Assembly: GCA_046086225.1 (NCBI GenBank) | Contig: JBJSXF010000065.1 | Location: forward strand, 1-12,714 | DNA: 12,714 nt | Source: JBJSXF01 sp046086225 | Lineage (GTDB): Bacteria; Actinomycetota; Acidimicrobiia; IMCC26256; PALSA-610 | Reading direction: 5' to 3' | Shown here: positions 7,473 to 12,714 of the stretch, piece by piece | Layout: each line of letters opens with the position of its first letter | How positions within the stretch are numbered: position 1 is the stretch's first letter | The notes under the pieces: generated by a model | The model's database searches: none | Seen by the model: the letters and a program-made list of their open reading frames with translations, nothing else | Told to the model about the DNA's origin: nothing | Program-made: the position numbers and the translations under genes

Positions 7473-8759
7473 TCAGCTCCGGACGGTCTCCCACGCGCAG
7501 GGCATGCGCTTGATGCCGTGAATGAAGCTGCTGCGGAGCTTGTCGGGCTCGCCCGTCACCACGAGGTCGGGGAGCCGGGTGAGGATCTCGTCGAACATGA
7601 CCCGGATCTCCCGGCGAGCGAGGTTGGCGCCGAGGCAGAAGTGCGGGCCGCCCGCCCCGAAGCCGACGTGCTCGTTGGGTGAGCGGGTGACGTCGAAGCG
7701 GAACGGGTCGACGAACTGGGCCTCGTCGCGGTTGGCCGAGTTGTAGAACATCACGACCTTCTGGCCGGCGGCGATCTCCTGGCCGCCCACCACCGTGTCG
7801 CGCTGTGCGGTGCGGCGGAAGTTGATGACCGGGGTCGCCCAGCGCACGATCTCCTCGACCGCGGATGCGCCGACCCCCTCGAGGTCGTTCTGCCAGATCG
7901 CCCGCTGGTCGGGGTTGTCGGTGAGGGCGAGCATCCCGTGGCTGATCGCGTTGCGGGTCGTCTCGTTGCCGGCCACCACGAGGAGCAGGAAGAAGGAGCC
8001 GAGCTCCTCGTTGGTGAGCCGGTGGAGTTCGCCGTGCTCGTCCTCCACCTCGGCGTGGATGAGCTTGCTCGCGATGTCGTCGCGAGGGTTGTCGCGGCGC
8101 TCCTGGGCGAGGTTGATGCCGTACTGGAAGAGGCCCATGCCCGCCGCCATGAGGTCTTCCATCGACTGCACGTACTCGGGGTCACCGACACCGAGGATGA
8201 CGTTGGTGTGATCGAAGATCATCTTCGTGTCCTCGCGGGGGATGCCCATCATGTCGCAGATGACCTGCAGGGGCAGCGCCGCCGCGATCTCCGACACGAA
8301 GTCGCACTCGCCCCGGTCGGCGACCCGATCGACGATCTCCTTCGCCTGCTGACGCACCGACTCCTCGATGCCGGCCACCTGGCGCGGGGTGAAGCCCCGG
8401 TTGACGATGAGGCGCAGCCGGGTGTGCTTCGGCGCGTCCATGTTGATGATCGAGCCGAGCCACTCGGCGATCTCGACCGGGATGTCGCCGATCGTCGAGG
8501 TCGGGGCCGAGTGGAAGGTCTCGGGGTCGCGCGACACCTGCATGACGTCGGCGAACCGGGTGAGGGCCCAGAAGCCGGGGCCCTGACGCATGCTGAGCCC
8601 GGAGTCGGCCGGGATCTCGGGCTCGGCGTGGAACGAGATCGGCCGCTCGGCCCGCAGCTTGGCGAAGATGCCGTCGCGGTCGGGGCGCATCCACTGCTCG
8701 ATGTCGCCGAGGGCGATCTCGTCGGCGGCCAGGTCGGTGGTGGGAATGGGCACAGTCAT
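7473..8759 (-). CDS. Cytochrome P450, CYP125/CYP124/CYP142-like, 428 aa
   Basis: Haem monooxygenase, soluble bacterial class, which would need a ferredoxin and reductase not found in this window. The I-helix oxygen-activation motif AGNETT is at 263-268, the K-helix ExxR is Glu303-Arg306 followed by WATPV, and the haem loop FGAGGPHFCLG is at 367-377 with ligand Cys375. The C-helix region NMDAPKHTRLR (106-116), the VAGNETTRN segment, INFRRTAQRD, VVMFYNSANRDE and HVGFGAGG closely resemble the mycobacterial CYP125/CYP124/CYP142 enzymes, which hydroxylate the terminal methyl of cholesterol and branched lipids. The ATG at 8759 has GGAG 7 bases upstream. The gap to the upstream crotonase is 118 bases, so it may have its own promoter. 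The P450 call is certain; the sterol-type subfamily is likely, from remembered sequences. Confidence 0.94.
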   Translation of the reverse strand: MTVPIPTTDLAADEIALGDIEQWMRPDRDGIFAKLRAERPISFHAEPEIPADSGLSMRQGPGFWALTRFADVMQVSRDPETFHSAPTSTIGDIPVEIAEWLGSIINMDAPKHTRLRLIVNRGFTPRQVAGIEESVRQQAKEIVDRVADRGECDFVSEIAAALPLQVICDMMGIPREDTKMIFDHTNVILGVGDPEYVQSMEDLMAAGMGLFQYGINLAQERRDNPRDDIASKLIHAEVEDEHGELHRLTNEELGSFFLLLVVAGNETTRNAISHGMLALTDNPDQRAIWQNDLEGVGASAVEEIVRWATPVINFRRTAQRDTVVGGQEIAAGQKVVMFYNSANRDEAQFVDPFRFDVTRSPNEHVGFGAGGPHFCLGANLARREIRVMFDEILTRLPDLVVTGEPDKLRSSFIHGIKRMPCAWETVRS

Positions 8760-8823
8760 CGTCGGTCTCCGGAATCGGGGCGGGATCGGATGCCGCGGGT
8801 CGCGGGCGGATCCGGAAGCACGC

Positions 8824-8829
8824 AGGCTA
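8824..8829 (-). promoter_or_regulatory. Candidate -10 box TAGCCT for the P450 gene
   Basis: Minus-strand TAGCCT lies in the 118-base gap before the P450, about 65 bases from its ATG. No -35 is evident. The same gap holds a weak bulged hairpin next to the crotonase stop (8862-8877), which could end the upstream transcript. Both are weak. Confidence 0.28.
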
Positions 8830-8877
8830 CGCGGCGGTGCTCGACCCGGCGGTCGGTCGGGCCCGGATCGAATCGGG

Positions 8878-9681
8878 TCAGGCGCCGGTGAAGCGGGCGT
8901 CGCGCTTCTCGCGGAAGGCCGCCATCCCCTCGACGAGGTCGGGTGAGGAGGTGGCGAGCGCCTGGAAGTGGCCTTCGAGCTCGAGCGAATCGGTGAGATC
9001 GGTCTCGAAGGAGCGGTTGAGCAGCGCCTTCGACATCCCGAGCGAGCGGGTCGGCCCGGCCGCCAGGGTGCGGGCGAGGTCGTCGGCGGCCGGGAGCAGC
9101 GCGGCGGGCTCGTCGACGCAGCGGTACGCGAGTCCGAGCGCGACGGCCTCGGCGCCGGTCGCGCCCTCGCCGAGCATCACCATGGCCTTGGCTCGGGGCA
9201 GGCCGACGAGCCGGGGCAGGAGGTACGCACCGCCCGCATCGACGACGAGACCCCACTTGGCGAACGACCAGAGGAAGCGGGTGCGGGGGTGCACGAGCAC
9301 GAAGTCGCAGGCGAGGGCGAGGTGGGCACCCGGTCCGACGGCGGCGCCGTTCACGGCGGCAACGGTGGGCTTGTCGAACTCCCACAGCTCGCGGATGAAG
9401 GACTGCACGCCGGCCCGCAGCGCCTCCGAGGTGGACCGGGGCGTGAAGCCCGGTCGTCCGGCCTGGGTGACGGTAGAGGCCGAGAGGTCCATCCCCGCGC
9501 AGAATGCGTCGCCCGATCCGGTGACGAGCACGGCCCGCACGGCCGGATCGGCGCGGAACGAGCGGATCGCTTCGGTGATCCCGTCGCGCATCTCGGCGGT
9601 GAGGGCGTTCTTGGCGTCGGGCCGGTCGAGGACGATCCGGCCGACGCCGTCGTCGTCCACGTCGACGCGTAGGTCGCTCAT
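8878..9681 (-). CDS. Enoyl-CoA hydratase/isomerase (crotonase) family, 267 aa
   Basis: Crotonase-fold acyl-CoA enzyme. The oxyanion-hole segments are CAGMDL (61-66) and NGAAVGPGAHLALACD (111-126). By eye alignment to rat mitochondrial hydratase, both catalytic glutamates are absent: the first corresponds to His120 in GPGAHLALACD, and the second falls in SFAKWG, which has no acidic residue. Asp148 in GLVVDAGGAYLLPRLVG is in the position used by PaaG-type isomerases, so isomerisation or another reaction is more likely than simple hydration. The ATG overlaps the thiolase stop as ATGA and no Shine-Dalgarno is visible, so translation is probably by re-initiation. It is the third gene of the unit starting at 12241. 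The family is certain and the reaction is open. Confidence 0.92.
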   Translation of the reverse strand: MSDLRVDVDDDGVGRIVLDRPDAKNALTAEMRDGITEAIRSFRADPAVRAVLVTGSGDAFCAGMDLSASTVTQAGRPGFTPRSTSEALRAGVQSFIRELWEFDKPTVAAVNGAAVGPGAHLALACDFVLVHPRTRFLWSFAKWGLVVDAGGAYLLPRLVGLPRAKAMVMLGEGATGAEAVALGLAYRCVDEPAALLPAADDLARTLAAGPTRSLGMSKALLNRSFETDLTDSLELEGHFQALATSSPDLVEGMAAFREKRDARFTGA

Positions 9682-10853
9682 GCGCGGTTGGTGAGGATGT
9701 TGACGACCGAGACGCCCGAGCCCCGGCCCCCGGCGTTGTGTTGGAGGGCGAAGCCGTTGCGGATCGCGACCTGACGGCCCTCGGCCTCACCTCGCAGCTG
9801 CCACCAGCACTCGGTGATCTGGGCGATGCCGGTGGCGCCGATGGGGTGGCCCTTGGCGAGCAGGCCACCGCTCGTGTTCACCGGGATGCGGCCGTCGCGG
9901 CGGGTCTCGCCGTCGAGGGTGGCGTAACCACCCCGGCCCTTCTCCACGAAGCCGAGGTCCTCGATGTCGAGGATCTCCGTGATGGTGAAGCAGTCGTGCA
10001 CCTCGGCGCAGTCGATCGCGTCGGGCCCGATGCCGGCCATCGCGTAGGTCCGGGCCGCGGCGAGGCGGGTGGCCTTGATCTCGGTGAACGAGTCCTTCTC
10101 GTGGAGGTAGGGGTGGTCGGTGGCCACGCCGAACCCGGCCACGTAGACCGGCGAGTCGGTGAACTCGTGGGCTCGCTCGGCGGGCACGAGGACCACCGCG
10201 GCGGCGCCGTCGGTCTGCGGGCAGCAGTCGAGGAGGTGCAGCGGGTGGCATACGGGAGCCGAGCGGAGCACGTCGTCGACGGTGATCTCGTTGCGGAAGT
10301 GGGCGTAGGGGTCGAGCGCGCCATTCTCGTGGTTCTTCACAGCCACGGTGGCGAGCATCTCGCGGGTGGTGCCGTACTCGTGCATGTGCCGCGTGGCGAA
10401 CGGGGCGAAGAGCACCGGCGCGGTCTCGCCCCGGGTGAAGATCGGGTGGCCGGCCGCGGCCCGGGAGAGCAGGCCTTCCTCGGTGGACTTGTCACGCATC
10501 TTCTCGACGCCGATTACGAGCACGACGTCGTGCACGCCGCTCGCCACCGCCATCGCCCCGACCCGGAAGGCGTCGGAGCCCGACGGGCAGGCGTTCTCGA
10601 TGCGGGTGCAGGGGATGCCGGTGAGGCCGATCGCCGACGGCACGGTGTTGCCCCCGATGCCCTCCTGGCCCCACAGCGTGCCCCGCTGGGTGGCGACGAA
10701 CGCGGCCTCGACCTGCCGGGGATCGAAGCCCTTGTCGACGCTGCCGACCGCAGCCTCGAATGCGCCGGCGGCCATCTGCTCGTAGCTCTGGTCGAAGAGC
10801 TCGCCCATCTTGATGAGGCCGGCGCCGACGACCGCGACACGGTTCCAGCTCAC
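9678..10853 (-). CDS. Thiolase, SCP2/archaeal acetoacetyl-CoA thiolase-like, 391 aa
   Basis: Thiolase-fold enzyme that would cleave or form a C-C bond next to a CoA thioester. The nucleophile is Cys89 in ENACPSGSDAF, a second motif EVHDCFT contains His286, and NTSGGLLAKGHPIGATG (326-342) contains His336. The C-terminus reads QHNAGGRGSGVSVVNIL and lacks the C-x-G second cysteine of degradative and biosynthetic thiolases, as in the SCP2 and archaeal types. The GTG at 10853 is chosen because it gives the family N-terminus NRVAVVGAGLIKMGELF, overlaps the previous stop as GTGA, and has GGAGG 7 bases upstream. The long extension upstream in this frame is not thiolase-like. Its partner is probably the DUF35 fusion encoded just before it. 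Thiolytic cleavage is likely; Ltp2-type aldolase activity is the alternative. Confidence 0.93.
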   Translation of the reverse strand: MSWNRVAVVGAGLIKMGELFDQSYEQMAAGAFEAAVGSVDKGFDPRQVEAAFVATQRGTLWGQEGIGGNTVPSAIGLTGIPCTRIENACPSGSDAFRVGAMAVASGVHDVVLVIGVEKMRDKSTEEGLLSRAAAGHPIFTRGETAPVLFAPFATRHMHEYGTTREMLATVAVKNHENGALDPYAHFRNEITVDDVLRSAPVCHPLHLLDCCPQTDGAAAVVLVPAERAHEFTDSPVYVAGFGVATDHPYLHEKDSFTEIKATRLAAARTYAMAGIGPDAIDCAEVHDCFTITEILDIEDLGFVEKGRGGYATLDGETRRDGRIPVNTSGGLLAKGHPIGATGIAQITECWWQLRGEAEGRQVAIRNGFALQHNAGGRGSGVSVVNILTNRA

Positions 10854-12241
10854 GGGGTCACCTCCGGGCGGGCCTTGAAGCCGTAGACGGGAATGCCGCG
10901 CTCGTGCGCGTACTTGCGCAGCACGAGCGTGACGCGGGTGCCGATGGCGAGGTCGGAGCCGTCGCCCGCGACCTGGAGCATCAGACGGGCGCCGTCGTCC
11001 AGGTCGAGTACGGCGATGCCGAGCGGCGCCTCGAACGGGGCGGGCATCGTGTGGTTCACGACGAAGGTGTGCACGGCGCCGGCCCGGGCGACCGCCACCG
11101 GCTCGAGCTTCGGACCCCCGCAGGCGATGCACGCCGGGTGGATCGACGGCGGGGTGCTCACCGTGCCGCAGTCCTCGCAGCGGCCGCCGAGCAGGCCGAG
11201 CATCTCGTCGGCCCCCCGCACGAACATCGCGCTCTCGGGCGGCACGCCCATGGCGACGGTTTCGCCGGTCGCGACGAGCTGGCCGCGCGATCGCAGGGTG
11301 CGGGCGTAGGAGGTGGGGCGCCCGCCGGCGAGGGCGTCGGCGGTGCGGGCCGCGCCCGGCACCGGTGCGTCGAGGTGGAGGAGCACGCCGGTGGTGCGAC
11401 CCCCGCCGGTGCCGACCACGGCGACCGTACCCGCCGCGTCCATTGCGGCGGCCGCCCCGAGGAGCGCGGCGGCCGCACCGGTGTCGCCGACGGCGCCGTA
11501 GACCGCAGCCGAGGGGGGAGCCCCCGTGCCGGCCCGGCCCGCGACGACCTTGCCCAGACGGCCGTCGGGATCGGGGAGCGACCACGCGGTGGGCGAGAGC
11601 GCCGCGAGCTCGTCGATCACCTCACCGACCACCGGGAGGAAGATCTCCTCGCGGAACAGACGGCCGTCGTAGAGGTCGCGGTTGTCGTTCTCGCCGTCGC
11701 CTCGGTAGCGATCGACGAACGGGCGGGTGCGCGAGACGCGCGGGCCGAGGGCGCCGGCGCCGCCGTCGGTGGCCAGCACGAAGGCAACGGCGCCCGCGCC
11801 GCAGCGGGCCTCGAAGCCGGTGCCGGGACCGGGGCGCACGGCGTCGGACGCGATCACGAGGGCGAGGCGGGCCGAACCGGCGCCGACGGCATCGGCCGCA
11901 CCGAGCAACGCCTCCATCCCGGCGTGAGCCGAACCGGCGTGGAGGGATCCGCCGACGTGACGATCGCAGCCGATTGCGGCGGCGAGGAACGCGAGGCTCG
12001 GTCCTTCGGCGAAGGGCGGACGGCTCGTGCCCCAGTGGAGCGCATCGACGACGGCGGCAGTGATCCCGGCTGCGTCGAGGGCGCGCGTGGCGGCTTCCCA
12101 CGCGAGAGTGAGGGTGTCCTCGTCGGCGCCGCAGACGGCGACGGTGCCCCGGCCGCCACGGTCCCACGCGGCGCCGATCTCGGCGGCGTCGAGTCGGAGG
12201 GCGGGCGCCGCCGCGCCGACCGCCAGGATGCGAACCGTCAT
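10850..12241 (-). CDS. Fused HMG-CoA-synthase-like (apparently inactive) and DUF35 protein, 463 aa
   Basis: Residues 1 to about 335 follow the archaeal HMG-CoA synthase framework: GADEDTLTLAWEAATRAL (38-55), the DGRLFREEIF region near 192-201, and GDTGAAAALLGAAAAMD (252-268). Residues 340-463 are a DUF35 domain. Its rubredoxin-like zinc ribbon uses Cys355, Cys358, Cys371 and Cys374, followed by an OB fold with HTFVVNHTMPAPF and LGIAVLDLDDGARL, and a KYAHERGIPVYGFKARP tail. By eye alignment the synthase catalytic residues are replaced: Cys by Gly103, His by Pro223, Asn by Asp253, and the acid Glu by Ser73. The first half is therefore probably structural or CoA-binding. DUF35 proteins bind CoA and dock to thiolases, so the thiolase that overlaps it by GTGA is the likely partner. 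The ATG at 12241 has no ribosome site but has TACGAT 7 bases upstream, indicating a leaderless message. The domain calls are firm; the function is inferred. Confidence 0.9.
   Translation of the reverse strand: MTVRILAVGAAAPALRLDAAEIGAAWDRGGRGTVAVCGADEDTLTLAWEAATRALDAAGITAAVVDALHWGTSRPPFAEGPSLAFLAAAIGCDRHVGGSLHAGSAHAGMEALLGAADAVGAGSARLALVIASDAVRPGPGTGFEARCGAGAVAFVLATDGGAGALGPRVSRTRPFVDRYRGDGENDNRDLYDGRLFREEIFLPVVGEVIDELAALSPTAWSLPDPDGRLGKVVAGRAGTGAPPSAAVYGAVGDTGAAAALLGAAAAMDAAGTVAVVGTGGGRTTGVLLHLDAPVPGAARTADALAGGRPTSYARTLRSRGQLVATGETVAMGVPPESAMFVRGADEMLGLLGGRCEDCGTVSTPPSIHPACIACGGPKLEPVAVARAGAVHTFVVNHTMPAPFEAPLGIAVLDLDDGARLMLQVAGDGSDLAIGTRVTLVLRKYAHERGIPVYGFKARPEVTP
10861..10865 (-). promoter_or_regulatory. 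Shine-Dalgarno GGAGG setting the thiolase GTG start
   Basis: GGAGG on the minus strand lies inside the last codons of the DUF35 fusion gene, 7 bases before the thiolase GTG. It supports this non-ATG start and close translational coupling of the two subunits. Confidence 0.8.
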
Positions 12242-12248
12242 CGGGGCG

Positions 12249-12254
12249 ATCGTA
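12249..12254 (-). promoter_or_regulatory. -10 box TACGAT, leaderless promoter of the DUF35-thiolase-crotonase operon
   Basis: Minus-strand TACGAT is followed by exactly 7 bases and the ATG at 12241, so transcription would start at or next to the A of ATG. There is no Shine-Dalgarno. A GGAACCG sequence about 17 bases further upstream sits at -35 distance, but its significance is uncertain. Confidence 0.6.
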
Positions 12255-12311
12255 GCGGTCGGGTCGCGCGTCGGTTCCGGGCGGTTCGCGTGATGGTGAG
12301 GCGTCCGTCGG

Positions 12312-12317
12312 TACCGT
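12312..12317 (+). promoter_or_regulatory. -10 box TACCGT, leaderless promoter of the PadR-like gene
   Basis: TACCGT followed by 7 bases and GTG at 12325 mirrors the divergent gene. It supports 12325 as the start codon in preference to the in-frame GTG at 12316, which overlaps the box. The 83-base gap also holds a direct repeat CGGTTC at 12272-12277 and 12282-12287, a possible regulator site. Confidence 0.55.
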
Positions 12318-12324
12318 GCCTCCC

Positions 12325-12714
12325 GTGGCGACGCCTGTCTCCCCGGCCCGCACGCTCGCCGACTGGGCGGTGCTGTGCTCGGTCGCCGCAGGGCCGACGC
12401 ACGGGTGGGCGCTCGTGCACGAGCTCGGCGCCGACGGGCCGCTCGGAGCGATCTGGACGGTGCCCCGTGCCGTCGTCTACCGGTCGCTCGCTTCGCTGAC
12501 TGCGGCCGGCCTGATCGAGCCGACCGGGGAGGAGCCCGGGACACGGGGGCCGAGCCGCACGATCGTGCGGGTGACGGCGCGTGGGCGCGTGGCGGCGCGC
12601 CGCTGGCTGGCGACGCCGGTCGACCACGTACGCGACGTCCGGGGCGAGTTCCTGCTCAAGCTGGCATACCTCGACCGGGCCGGGCGGTCGCGTGAAGCGC
12701 TCGTCGAACGTCAG
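12325..12714 (+). CDS. PadR-family-like transcriptional regulator, N-terminal part (3' end outside window)
   Basis: An open frame of 130 codons runs from a GTG start to the window end without a stop. The N-terminus is a winged helix: LADWAVLCSVAAG (11-23), THGWALVHEL (25-34) matching the PadR HGY/W helix, VYRSLASLTAAGLIEP (51-66) as recognition helix and turn, then a wing with RGPSRTIVRVTARGR. The following VDHVRDVRGEFLLKLAYLDRAGR and the ERQ end resemble the helical dimerisation part of PadR/Vir-type regulators. The gene is divergent from the DUF35-thiolase operon, so it is the natural candidate to regulate that operon and itself, possibly in response to an acyl-CoA or aromatic or lipid ligand. 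The ligand is unknown and the C-terminus is missing. Confidence 0.82.
   Translation, partial: MATPVSPARTLADWAVLCSVAAGPTHGWALVHELGADGPLGAIWTVPRAVVYRSLASLTAAGLIEPTGEEPGTRGPSRTIVRVTARGRVAARRWLATPVDHVRDVRGEFLLKLAYLDRAGRSREALVERQ

Noticed and set aside
10854..11585. N-terminal extension of the thiolase frame
   Set aside because: Arg/Gly/His-rich out-of-frame translation of the DUF35 fusion; the thiolase fold begins at the GTG at 10853 with its own ribosome site.
10904..12499. Plus-strand open frame opposite the DUF35 fusion and crossing the divergent promoters
   Set aside because: It covers a well-supported gene and the PadR start in another frame, and its composition is repetitive.
12242..12544. 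N-terminal extension of the DUF35 fusion frame upstream of 12241
   Set aside because: Arg-rich with no domain; it crosses the divergent promoter region and overlaps the PadR-like gene.
1..12714. Mobile elements, CRISPR arrays, tRNA or rRNA genes, riboswitches
   Set aside because: I saw no transposase or integrase motifs, spaced repeats, tRNA cloverleaf or known riboswitch core; composition is even across the window.

Overview
The window is about 70% GC, with G/C-rich third codon positions, AGGAGG-like ribosome sites and TANNNT -10 boxes placed directly before start codons. Together with the protein families present, this points to an actinobacterium. An Acidimicrobiia-type or mycobacteria-related lineage is a guess. 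No rRNA, tRNA, insertion sequence, integrase or CRISPR array was seen. Coding density is very high; the longest gap between genes is 176 bases.

Left arm, plus strand (2-2646): the C-terminal end of an acyl-CoA dehydrogenase, a VOC/glyoxalase-fold protein that overlaps it by one base, and an acyl-CoA synthetase. These look like one fatty-acid or side-chain catabolic operon. Its stop overlaps, tail to tail by 8 bases, the stop of a minus-strand HAD-family hydrolase (2639-3370).

Middle, minus strand (3402-8759): a hydantoinase/oxoprolinase/acetone-carboxylase-type pair. The B subunit comes first in transcription (5467-7296), and the A subunit follows one base after it (3402-5465). Upstream is a 176-base regulatory gap containing a hairpin terminator, a TACACT -10 box, a near-perfect 18-base palindrome and a GC hairpin. 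Above that lies a cytochrome P450 resembling the CYP125/CYP124/CYP142 sterol side-chain hydroxylases.

Right arm, minus strand (8878-12241): three tightly overlapping genes. In order of transcription they are a fused HMG-CoA-synthase-like/DUF35 protein, an SCP2/archaeal-type thiolase and a crotonase. The HMG-CoA-synthase-like half keeps the family framework but appears to have lost the catalytic Cys, His, Asn and Glu, so it may be a scaffold. The thiolase keeps its Cys and His residues. This recalls the archaeal thiolase/HMG-CoA synthase/DUF35 complex, but with the synthase half apparently dead, and it is the most unusual feature here.

At the right edge, a PadR-like regulator with a GTG start (12325 to window end, incomplete) is divergent from this operon across 83 bases. 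Both divergent genes have a TANNNT box exactly 7 bases before their start codon, so both are probably transcribed without a leader.

Taken together, the genes suggest degradation of a sterol-like, terpenoid or branched lipid: P450 oxidation, CoA activation, dehydrogenation, hydration or isomerisation, and thiolytic or aldol cleavage, with an ATP-dependent hydantoinase- or carboxylase-type step. The pathway is inferred from families and gene order; the substrate cannot be read from sequence.
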